From Fredinandcohnia onubensis (GTDB lineage: Bacteria; Bacillota; Bacilli; Bacillales; Bacillaceae_L): 64,000 nucleotides of DNA. Below the pieces are notes generated by a model. It ran no database searches. It was not told where the DNA came from and saw only the letters and a list, made by a program, of their open reading frames with translations. This document shows, in pieces, positions 43,647-51,181 of the stretch. A program made the translations under genes and the position numbers. Numbering within the stretch: the stretch's first letter is position 1; every line of letters begins with the position of its first letter. The stretch covers positions 124,001-188,000 of the forward strand of contig NZ_JAPSKV010000002.1 in NCBI RefSeq assembly GCF_031181385.1, in the 5' to 3' direction.

Positions 43647-43707
43647 TCGATGAGTATTAGAAAATGATTATCATATTTACAAAAGTTTCGAAACTTTCAC
43701 AAAGTGG

Positions 43708-43741
43708 ATAAAAAAGTGAAGGCATAATTTGAGCCTTCACC
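43708..43741 (-). terminator. Terminator after the second binding-protein gene
   Basis: GTGAAGGC (43716-43723) pairs with GCCTTCAC (43733-43740). On the minus strand it is followed by TTTTTT. Confidence 0.8.
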
Positions 43742-43760
43742 TTACTATTTTTGAAACTAC

Positions 43761-45269
43761 TTATTTAACATTCTGGTAAGCTTCATTAAACTCTTTAATT
43801 ACATTTTCCCCACCAGATTTTTTCCAATCTTCAATCGCTTTTTCAAATCCAGCCTCATCTAGATCACCGAGAATATATTGATATGTTGCATCAATCATTT
43901 TTTGATTCAGAAGTTCTCCTCTTTCTGCAAAAGTAGGTGAATCAAGTGGAATTGTTGGGTCATGAATTAAATATTTTTCATTATCTACAATTAGTTTTTC
44001 AGCCTTTTGTTTTGCAGGCAGAGTATGGACTCCTTCATATCTTCCATTTGTCTTTGGTTCACCAATTTCAAGTGACTGGTATGGTTTTACTTCTCTTGTT
44101 GTTAATTCAGTATCCTCAGAGTTAAGTGCTCCACCATCCTGAACAGTATAGTGTTCTCCCTCAATTCCCCAGAATATCATGTTTGAGATTTCAGGTGTCA
44201 CTAATTTATCGAAGAAACCAAGGATATCTTTTAATTCTTCTTCACTTTTAACTGCTGATTTCGGGAATAATACAACGTTTCCGTATCCAGGGATTGCCCA
44301 GATACCGTATTCACCATTAGGACCTACAATTTTATTATGAACATCAAATTCAACATCTGGATTAAGTTGTTTCGCATCTTTATCAATACTAATTACGTCT
44401 GACATTGATCCAATGTACATACCAGCAGTTCCGTTTTTAAAGAATGCTTGCTGATCTTCTTTACTTGTTACCGGAAAGTCTTGATTAATATAACCGTTAT
44501 CACGTAGCTTTTTCATGAAATCCATTGTTTGTTTATACTCATCAAACATAAACTCTGGAAGAAGTTGTCCATCCTTTTCACCCCAGTTGTTTGGAGTTCC
44601 AAACCAAGATGCTACAGTTTTAAACGCACCATATGATAAGTCAGCACGGTCAGTTATTCCAAATGTGTCATCTTTACCATTTCCGTCTGGGTCATCTTCC
44701 GTAAATGCTCTTGCCATTTCATAAATATCTTCAATTGTTTCTGGAGTTCCTAAGCCTAATTTTTCTGCCCAATCTTTTCTATAAATCAAACCTTGGCGAG
44801 ATAATGATCTACCTTGGTATAACGAATAGATTTTTCCATCAACAGCAGTGTTTTCTAAGATTTGTTCATTTAATTTACTTAGATTTGGAAACTCGTCTAA
44901 ATATGGACCAATTTCCCAAAACTGTCCATCACGGATTGCTTCCTTAAATTGAATGAATGTTGTTTGATTCTTCAGGAAAACAGCCTCTGGCAGTGTTTCT
45001 GTTGCAAATGCTGTATTTAACTTTTCTTCATAACTAGTATCTGGAGTCCATTGGATAGTCAAATCAACATCTGTCTTTTCCTCTAGGAGCTTTTCGATCC
45101 TATCAGATGGAACTTCTGGGGTGTAAAGGTTTGCCATAATCGTGAAACTAGTTTTTCCATCTTTATTTGTGTTGTTAGAAGCACCAGAGCTTGAACATGC
45201 AGCAAGTCCACCTGCTCCTAGCATTAATGCTAAAGACAAACCTAAAAGTTTCTTTTTACTATTTTTCAA
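43761..45269 (-). CDS. Oligosaccharide-binding lipoprotein (YtcQ/LplA type), copy 2
   Basis: Paralogue of the downstream binding protein, 502 aa, with the same lipoprotein signal (lipobox LAAC, Cys 25), a shorter S/N linker, and the same core motifs (IQWTPDTSYEEKLNTAFA, DPDGNGKDDTFGITDR, FWGIEGEHY). The two genes are in tandem, each followed by a terminator, so they are separate transcription units. Only one pair of permeases is present, so both receptors probably serve it, perhaps for different oligosaccharide lengths or substitutions. The upstream 245-bp gap contains no clear cre box. Confidence 0.92.
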   Translation of the reverse strand: MKNSKKKLLGLSLALMLGAGGLAACSSSGASNNTNKDGKTSFTIMANLYTPEVPSDRIEKLLEEKTDVDLTIQWTPDTSYEEKLNTAFATETLPEAVFLKNQTTFIQFKEAIRDGQFWEIGPYLDEFPNLSKLNEQILENTAVDGKIYSLYQGRSLSRQGLIYRKDWAEKLGLGTPETIEDIYEMARAFTEDDPDGNGKDDTFGITDRADLSYGAFKTVASWFGTPNNWGEKDGQLLPEFMFDEYKQTMDFMKKLRDNGYINQDFPVTSKEDQQAFFKNGTAGMYIGSMSDVISIDKDAKQLNPDVEFDVHNKIVGPNGEYGIWAIPGYGNVVLFPKSAVKSEEELKDILGFFDKLVTPEISNMIFWGIEGEHYTVQDGGALNSEDTELTTREVKPYQSLEIGEPKTNGRYEGVHTLPAKQKAEKLIVDNEKYLIHDPTIPLDSPTFAERGELLNQKMIDATYQYILGDLDEAGFEKAIEDWKKSGGENVIKEFNEAYQNVK

Positions 45270-45464
45270 AACTATTTACCTCCTAACAGGAATGTTTATT
45301 GCTCTCTCAATCTATTTGATTTAAGGGGTTCCGTAAATAATCACTATCTTAGTTACTCTTATTATATAAGGCTCTATGGGCATTTACGAGATTGGATAGT
45401 AAGAAATTGATTACCTATTTATAGAAAAAAATATTATTCTAGTCAATATATTTTAACTCTTAAA

Positions 45465-45498
45465 TTAATAAAAGTAGCCGCGAACAGCGACTACTTTC
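45465..45498 (-). terminator. Terminator of the acyl-CoA dehydrogenase-like gene
   Basis: AAAGTAG (45471-45477) and CTACTTT (45491-45497), extended by CGC/GCG pairs inside, form a hairpin with a T-rich minus-strand tail. Confidence 0.7.
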
Positions 45499-45516
45499 TC
45501 ATTTAGATAGATATAG

Positions 45517-46677
45517 TTATTTTTCCATTTCTTTAAATGCTTCATCCGCTAATTTTGCAATTGTCATGTCATCCATTGGGGGATTATGAAGTCCCGCTCT
45601 TACATCTCGATAATAGCGTTGTAACGGATTGGACTTTTGTAGGCTCTTAGCTCCAACTATCCGCATTGCTTTATCTACAACGGAAATAGCGCTATTTGTA
45701 GCAATATATTTCGCAAGCCCGAGCTCTGAACCAAGCTGACTTCGATCAGCAGTCCTGTCCCATTTGTCAGCAATTGCATATAGAATATGGCGTGCCTTTA
45801 AAAGCTCTGCCTCCATTTCTCCCACATTCCGCCTGACATTTGGAATCGTTTTAATCGGCCTATTTAGGCTGTTGGGCGAGTATTCATTCGCAAATTTCAC
45901 AGCATAATTTCTTGCTGCAATTGCAATTCCCAAGTAGCAAGCCGGTATATGAAGCAGCCAACCATTTGGAGTTGCTTTTTGCTCAGGGGTTACCATTTCA
46001 ACTAAATCATCTTCATTCAACTCAACATTTGTGAGGACAAGATCGTGACTTCCTGTACCTCTCATGGAAATTGTGTTCCAGGTTTCTTCGATTGCAACTC
46101 CAGACTTAGATCTTTCAACTAAGAATTCCCCAATTTGGTCCGTTCCTTCTATTGAGGCAATTACCCCAAAATAAGTGAGGGCTGGTGACATTGTTGTAAA
46201 TGATTTTCTTCCAGACAGGACCCACTTATCCCCTTCTTTTCTAGCTGTTGTTTGAGGTTTACCTCCCCTCGTTGGGCTTCCTGTTTGAGGTTCAGTTGCC
46301 GCTCGATTATAAAGAGCACCTTGTAAAACTTCTTTTGCGTAAAATGATCGCTTTTCTTCCTTCCAACGCTTTTTATCAAACAAATCCATAGTTGCGCCTA
46401 AATGCCATCCGATTGATAAGGCGGTTGAGCCGTCTCCTATAGCAAGTCGTTCTTGAAGTAATACTAGTTCATATAAGGAAAGCCCTTCTTTCCCACCATA
46501 TTCCATTGGAACGGAAAGGCTAGTATATCCTGTATTTCTTAGTTCCTCTATATTTAATAAGGGGAACTCACCTGTTTCATCATACTCTGCTGCTCTTTCG
46601 TTAAATTTATCTGCTAATTCACTTGCAAGCTTATATAAGCGTTCTTGTTTCTCTGTTTTAATAAATGAAATGGGCAT
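45517..46677 (-). CDS. Acyl-CoA dehydrogenase superfamily protein (YdbM-like)
   Basis: Flavoprotein of the acyl-CoA dehydrogenase fold, 386 aa. The N-terminal helical domain (LADKFNERAAEYDETGEFP) is followed by the flavin-binding middle domain with NRAATEPQTGSPTRGG and SGRKSFTTMSP. The C-terminal helical domain carries RIVGAKSLQKSNPLQRYYRD. This branch includes B. subtilis YdbM and DszC-like monooxygenases that use FMNH2 on organosulfur compounds, so a true fatty-acid role is not assured. The ATG at 46677 is preceded by AGGAGAGGTG. It is a single transcription unit. Confidence 0.83.
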   Translation of the reverse strand: MPISFIKTEKQERLYKLASELADKFNERAAEYDETGEFPLLNIEELRNTGYTSLSVPMEYGGKEGLSLYELVLLQERLAIGDGSTALSIGWHLGATMDLFDKKRWKEEKRSFYAKEVLQGALYNRAATEPQTGSPTRGGKPQTTARKEGDKWVLSGRKSFTTMSPALTYFGVIASIEGTDQIGEFLVERSKSGVAIEETWNTISMRGTGSHDLVLTNVELNEDDLVEMVTPEQKATPNGWLLHIPACYLGIAIAARNYAVKFANEYSPNSLNRPIKTIPNVRRNVGEMEAELLKARHILYAIADKWDRTADRSQLGSELGLAKYIATNSAISVVDKAMRIVGAKSLQKSNPLQRYYRDVRAGLHNPPMDDMTIAKLADEAFKEMEK

Positions 46678-46810
46678 TTTCACCTCTCCTTTTTCAAACA
46701 CCCTTAAGTTATTTACTTTTTATTATACTATTCCTATTGGAATAAATAAAAAAGGATGCCTTAATATGAGGATGTGATACTTAATGAAATAATGATTATT
46801 TCGCTTTTAA

Positions 46811-46852
46811 TAAAAAAAGCTAGACAAAACAGGACATGTTTTACCTAGCTTA
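46811..46852 (-). terminator. Terminator of the DUF2680 gene
   Basis: AAGCTAG and CTAGCTT, with AAAACA/TGTTTT inside, form a long imperfect hairpin followed by seven T residues on the minus strand. Confidence 0.78.
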
Positions 46853-46863
46853 TTATTATCGAT

Positions 46864-47205
46864 TTAATCATTATCATTTTTATCGTCATCATCTTCGTGC
46901 TTTTTATGATGATGCATTGGAATATATCCGTGTTCTTTGATCTTCTGGTAATGTTCGTCTAACCAGTTCAGTTTTTTATCTGCTTTTTCTTTTGTAAGGA
47001 CACCATATTCCACATATTTATTTATAATCTCCTTTTTTGTTTCAAGAAGATCAAGATACAGCTTATCAAGCTCTTGCTTTTGCTGATCGGTTAGTTCCAC
47101 CTTTGGCTTTTGGTCAACATTTCCCATTTCCGCGGATGCTTGGATTTCACCCACTAACAAAAAACTTAGAAATAAAGCTAAACCAGTATAAATTATTCTT
47201 TTCAT
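46864..47205 (-). CDS. YckD-like DUF2680 secreted protein
   Basis: Small exported protein of unknown function. The 113-aa protein has a signal peptide (about 1-26, cleavage near ASA-EM), then the DUF2680 helix pair LTDQQKQELDKLYLDLLETKKEIINK and KYVEYGVLTKEKADKKLNWLDEHY. The last 20 residues are an unusual metal-ligand-like tail of His and Asp (MHHHKKHEDDDDKNDND). B. subtilis YckD has the same core. It has its own terminator and is divergent from the small basic gene. Confidence 0.82.
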   Translation of the reverse strand: MKRIIYTGLALFLSFLLVGEIQASAEMGNVDQKPKVELTDQQKQELDKLYLDLLETKKEIINKYVEYGVLTKEKADKKLNWLDEHYQKIKEHGYIPMHHHKKHEDDDDKNDND

Positions 47206-47380
47206 TATGATACTCCCTTTCTGCTTATGTACAAAACTCGTATATAGTATCCATAGTTAAACAAGAAATATACCTAGAATTAGCAATAATTACCACACTG
47301 TTTATTTGTAACCTTTCATTCATTGAGTCGTAATAAAGGTATGATATATTAATCCCATCAAGAATCAAAGGAGGAGTTAT

Positions 47381-47539
47381 ATGTTAAAGAAGATAATAAA
47401 GACCATTCTAAAAGAGGCGTCCAAACCAAAAAAATATCATTATTCAAGTAGTGACTATAAATACAAACATAAGAAACATTCCCACTTAGGACACCAATAT
47501 TATAAGAAAAACTTTAAAAAGAAATTCTTCTCCAGTTAA
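47381..47539 (+). CDS. Small basic Lys/His/Tyr/Ser-rich protein coupled to the kinase gene
   Basis: A 52-aa protein absent from long-ORF calls. It begins MLKKIIKTILKEASK and continues with YHYSSSDYKYKHKKHSH, ending KNFKKKFFSS. More than a third of the residues are Lys or His, and Tyr and Ser are abundant. AAAGGAGG lies 6 bases before the ATG. Its stop codon overlaps the kinase start (TAATG at 47537-47541), so the two are translationally coupled. It resembles low-complexity spore-coat or nucleic-acid-binding peptides in composition only. A natural guess is that it is a substrate or activator of the kinase. Confidence 0.72.
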   Translation: MLKKIIKTILKEASKPKKYHYSSSDYKYKHKKHSHLGHQYYKKNFKKKFFSS

Positions 47540-48312
47540 TGAATGGGCTATGGAGAATTCGTGAAAAAGCTTTAAAACCCGGAAAAATTATTGCTGATTA
47601 TTTAATTGAGGATGTTATTGGAATCGGTAGCTATGGGATTGTTTATTCAGCTACGTCGACCATTTTAGATAAACCTGTAATTATAAAACAACTTCGAGCA
47701 CGTAAACAAAATAAAGCTGGAGTTGCCTCTTTTAACAAAGAAAAGGATATTCTCCAACGTCTGGATCATCACTCTATCCCTAGCTTTGTAGACTTTTTTC
47801 ATAGCCAGGGTCGCCATTTCCTTGTTATGAAAAGAATGAGTGGGATTACATTAGATAAATTAATTTTTGAGCAAGGAAAAGCTTTCACTAAATTTGAAGC
47901 CTTTCAAGTGATTGAAAAAATTATTAGGATCCTAGACGACTTACACTCTGAAGGTATTGTCCACCTTGATCTACGCCCACCAAACATTATGGTGGATAAT
48001 GAAGAACAAGTATCCATTATTGACTTTGGCTTATCCGCATTTATTAACGGAACCGTTAAAAAGAGAAGCAATTCATTGATGAGAGAACCCCAGCCAAAAA
48101 GTGATTTCTATGCAATCGGTCATACCCTACTTTTCATACTCTATTCAGCTTATACTCCAACTTCTAAAAAGAGAAAAAGCTGGGAAGAAGAACTAGAACT
48201 TTCAGCCTTGCAAAAACAGTTTATAAGAAAGTTACTTCAAATAGAAAGCCCATTTCTTCATACAAAAGAAGTGTTAAGTAAAATACGTATTATTCTTCAA
48301 GATATAAAATAG
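47539..48312 (+). CDS. Hanks-type serine/threonine protein kinase, YbdM-like, soluble
   Basis: A compact 257-aa kinase domain with no membrane anchor or PASTA repeats. The glycine loop reads GIGSYGIVYSA (about 28-38), the ATP-site lysine is in VIIKQL (Lys 50), the catalytic loop is HLDLRPPN (about 142-149), and the metal site DFG is at about 162. The catalytic-loop Lys of canonical kinases (HRDLKxxN) is Arg here and HRD is HLD, so activity may be unusual. Length and arrangement match B. subtilis YbdM. The C-terminal lobe is shortened. Translation is coupled to the upstream basic protein, and the gene ends at a terminator shared with the convergent TerC gene. Confidence 0.85.
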   Translation: MNGLWRIREKALKPGKIIADYLIEDVIGIGSYGIVYSATSTILDKPVIIKQLRARKQNKAGVASFNKEKDILQRLDHHSIPSFVDFFHSQGRHFLVMKRMSGITLDKLIFEQGKAFTKFEAFQVIEKIIRILDDLHSEGIVHLDLRPPNIMVDNEEQVSIIDFGLSAFINGTVKKRSNSLMREPQPKSDFYAIGHTLLFILYSAYTPTSKKRKSWEEELELSALQKQFIRKLLQIESPFLHTKEVLSKIRIILQDIK

Positions 48313-48313
48313 T

Positions 48314-48341
48314 AAAGGCAGCCAAATGGCTGCCTTATTTT
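48314..48341. terminator. Bidirectional terminator between kinase and TerC genes
   Basis: AAGGCAGCCA (48315-48324) and TGGCTGCCTT (48327-48336) form a 10-bp stem with ATTTT on the plus side. Confidence 0.8.
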
Positions 48342-48780
48342 AAGAAGCTTTTTGTATTTCTTTAATTGATTGCGCTTTTGTTTTCTTCGCCTTTGTTCCA
48401 ATAAATACAACCGCAATTACGGTTAATGCTTCAAATGAGTACCTGAACCAAGGATTTTCAAAAAACTCATGTAGAAATGGCTCTCCTACAATCATTTTTG
48501 CTGCTGTATAGGAAAGGATGGCTGCACCGATTGTAACAATGATTGGGAAACGGTCAATTAATTTAATGAACAGCGTACATCCCCAAACCATAATTAATGT
48601 AGCTGCAGCACGAATGAAGATTGCCCCAACAGTTCCCCAAATGATTGCTTTTTTTTGCTGTTCCTTTGGTAAATTTCTTGCGGCTAAACCGATGACAATC
48701 GCATTATCGCCTGCTAAGACGAGATCAATTACTATAATCGAAAGTAGAGCTGAAAAAAACTCTGCTGAAAACAATTCCAT
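48340..48780 (-). CDS. TerC-family membrane protein with an apparent internal deletion
   Basis: TerC-family proteins export manganese and help load metal into secreted enzymes. This one has 146 aa; family members such as B. subtilis YjbE have about 220. The N-terminal part (SAEFFSALLSIIVIDLVLAGDNAIVIG) and the C-terminal part (WGCTLFIKLIDRFPIIVTIG to VGEPFLHEFFENPW) align well to the family, but the roughly 75 residues expected between them are missing. These include the second acidic DAVMGLDN-type motif. The join falls near residue 63 (about 48590), in frame. A hairpin (GGATTAG/CTAATCC, 48796-48815) stands just before its ribosome-binding site. It may be a degenerate or altered gene. Confidence 0.8.
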   Translation of the reverse strand: MELFSAEFFSALLSIIVIDLVLAGDNAIVIGLAARNLPKEQQKKAIIWGTVGAIFIRAAATLIMVWGCTLFIKLIDRFPIIVTIGAAILSYTAAKMIVGEPFLHEFFENPWFRYSFEALTVIAVVFIGTKAKKTKAQSIKEIQKAS

Positions 48781-48946
48781 AAGTAATTCACCTCGGGATT
48801 AGGTTTCTCTAATCCTTCATGAAATTGTTCTTTAAATAATGGTATCAGGATTGGAAAAATATATTATAATCATTACAACGATTCATCTTAACCACATATA
48901 GTATCAGTAGGTATTTATTTTTCCTTAAGGAAATGGGGAGTATGAA

Positions 48947-51082
48947 ATGAAGAAGTTGATTCCTTTTGGTTACTTCGCTTCGATTGTTTTGATTTTATCT
49001 GGAATTCTTTACTTTTTTGCTGCTAACTGGCCAGAATTTTCACGGTATGAAAAACTTTCACTTTCGGTTGCTGCAATGCTTTTGTTTTATTTATTATCTG
49101 TGCTTTCCACAAAACTTCTTTCACAACAATTTTTTTTAGGAAAATGGTTGTTAGTGGCAGGTGCAATCACCTTTGGTTTATCTATAGCATTAATCGGTCA
49201 AATTTATAATTCTCATGCTGACAGTTATGTATTATTTCTTGTTTGGCTAATACCAGCTTTACTGCTTGCAATAAGCACCAATTATACTCCTTTTTCCATT
49301 ATGAGCTTTATCCTTTTTCATCTCGCATATTGGTTCTATATGAATCCCTCATCGTACTTCATTGTTCGCACAGATTTGCAAGAGTGGCTCATATATTTTG
49401 TGATTGGTGTACTAAACTTTATCCTCTTTATCCTTACCTTTACACCGGTATTGAATAATAAAGCAATTCGTTATATGTCCTATACGATGACCCACATTAT
49501 GTTAATCGGAATGAGTATTTTCGAATTGTATGAACCCTATAGTGGCTGGACGAATGTCTTATATATTTTGTTTGCTGCCATTTGTTATTTTTATCTTGCA
49601 ACGAAGAAAATTGATAAGTATCTTTCCATTATTCTTTTCACAATGGTTAGTATTTACGTCTGTACAAGGATTATTGAAATCCCGTTTTTATTCGGAGATT
49701 CAATAGGTTACCTTGGCTTGCAAATAGTGGGCTCAATTGCTTCCATCGCTCTAATAATTGGTGGAATCTTATTGGCTAGGCATTTATCTTCTAAGCATTC
49801 AGAAGCTCCAATAGGTCAAGCGATTAAAGGTACATTAATCGTAATTGTTACACTGATTGGTTCTTTCATGTTTTCGATAAGCTTTGGAGGAGTTCTCTTT
49901 CTGTTATTCTCTAGCTTCTATGCCACTGTTTTTTTGAGTTTATTATTTATAACTACAGGTTTATTTGTGAAAAAGCTTGGTCCATATGTCCGAAACACAC
50001 TACTGTTTATCGGATTTTTCTCAGGTCTACTAGAAGCATTTTTCCTATCTACACCCATTACAATTTTCTTTTTAATCGTATCTATTGTTGTAACTGTGAT
50101 CATGAAAGATGGAATCATTAGATTTTTGAGCTACACAACAACCATTGGTTGTTTAGTAAATCTAATTTTAGATGAATTAGGAATGTGGGTTCATTTAGAA
50201 TTTGTATTCATAAGTATTGCACTAGTCAATGCAATAATCTATTATTTCGTTCGACCGCAAGCTGCATTAAAACGAATAAGTTTATTTTACGTCTTACTCT
50301 TTTTCTACGCTCTTACCTTTTTAGATAATCTGCTTTGGCAGGAAATTATCTATAGCTTATTGTTTTTTATCATTACAACAATACTTGTTCTTTACTTCTC
50401 TCGAATAGACGATTTATTTCTATTTAGAATGACGATATTGTTCTGGATTGCTCTATTTATTTCAACTTATTATGACCTTGTTTGGTCACTTGTACACAAA
50501 TCACTATCACTACTTCTGATCGGCCTAATTTTCTTCGTAATCACTCAATTCTTTGAACGAAGGGCTGAAAAAAATGAATTAAAGAAAGAAAAGATTTTTA
50601 CGAAAAAGCAGTGGAGGCTTATTGGACTCATTCTTCTTTTACAGTTGACGATTGTAGGATACCAAATTGGGACTAGTGAGTCATTATTAAAAAACGGGAA
50701 AGAAATTACACTGGAGTTAGCACCTGTTGACCCACGTTCGATGCTTCAGGGTGACTATGTGATCTTGCGTTATGAAATTGCAGAAGTCAATGAATTAAAA
50801 AATGTACAATCAGGAAATAAAGTGTTTATTCTTGCGAAACAAGATCAACACGGTATCTATCAACGGGAGAAAATACTCACTTCGATTGATCCCCGTGACT
50901 ATCAACTCGATCAAGATGAGGTCCTTATTGCTGGTAAATACAATGGCTATAATGGCATTATCATCGGTATAGAAAGTTATTTTGTTAAAGAAGGTACAGG
51001 ATTAGAGATACAGCGTAGTGCAAAGCACGCTAAAGTAAAAGTTTCAAAAAACGGAAATGCATTACTACAGTCGATTGAGTAG
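48947..51082 (+). CDS. DUF2157 / GDYXXLXY-domain membrane protein
   Basis: A 711-aa polytopic membrane protein of unknown function. The N-terminal half is a DUF2157-type domain (SGILYFFAANWPEFSRYEKL), followed by many more helices, about twenty in total. After the last helix (near residue 575) comes a C-terminal GDYXXLXY domain: LAPVDPRSMLQGDYVILRYE (about 588-607), then a beta-rich region with SIDPRDYQLDQDEVLIAGKY. In many bacteria these two modules are encoded by separate adjacent genes; here they are fused. GGGGAG precedes the ATG. It is a single gene with a terminator. Confidence 0.82.
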   Translation: MKKLIPFGYFASIVLILSGILYFFAANWPEFSRYEKLSLSVAAMLLFYLLSVLSTKLLSQQFFLGKWLLVAGAITFGLSIALIGQIYNSHADSYVLFLVWLIPALLLAISTNYTPFSIMSFILFHLAYWFYMNPSSYFIVRTDLQEWLIYFVIGVLNFILFILTFTPVLNNKAIRYMSYTMTHIMLIGMSIFELYEPYSGWTNVLYILFAAICYFYLATKKIDKYLSIILFTMVSIYVCTRIIEIPFLFGDSIGYLGLQIVGSIASIALIIGGILLARHLSSKHSEAPIGQAIKGTLIVIVTLIGSFMFSISFGGVLFLLFSSFYATVFLSLLFITTGLFVKKLGPYVRNTLLFIGFFSGLLEAFFLSTPITIFFLIVSIVVTVIMKDGIIRFLSYTTTIGCLVNLILDELGMWVHLEFVFISIALVNAIIYYFVRPQAALKRISLFYVLLFFYALTFLDNLLWQEIIYSLLFFIITTILVLYFSRIDDLFLFRMTILFWIALFISTYYDLVWSLVHKSLSLLLIGLIFFVITQFFERRAEKNELKKEKIFTKKQWRLIGLILLLQLTIVGYQIGTSESLLKNGKEITLELAPVDPRSMLQGDYVILRYEIAEVNELKNVQSGNKVFILAKQDQHGIYQREKILTSIDPRDYQLDQDEVLIAGKYNGYNGIIIGIESYFVKEGTGLEIQRSAKHAKVKVSKNGNALLQSIE

Positions 51083-51104
51083 GAGGCCAAAAGCCTCCTT
51101 TTTT
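51081..51104 (+). terminator. Terminator of the DUF2157/GDYXXLXY gene
   Basis: AGGAGGC (51081-51087) and GCCTCCT (51093-51099) form a stem with loop CAAAA, followed by a T run. Confidence 0.85.
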
Positions 51105-51181
51105 CATGCAAAATTACGATACTATACAACTTATCATGATATAATTTATACGTATTATAAAGTGAAGGGGAGAATCGAGAA

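Noticed and set aside
48790-48830. yybP-ykoY manganese riboswitch before the TerC gene
   Set aside because: Only a 7-bp hairpin is present; the region is far too short and lacks the conserved internal loops of that riboswitch.
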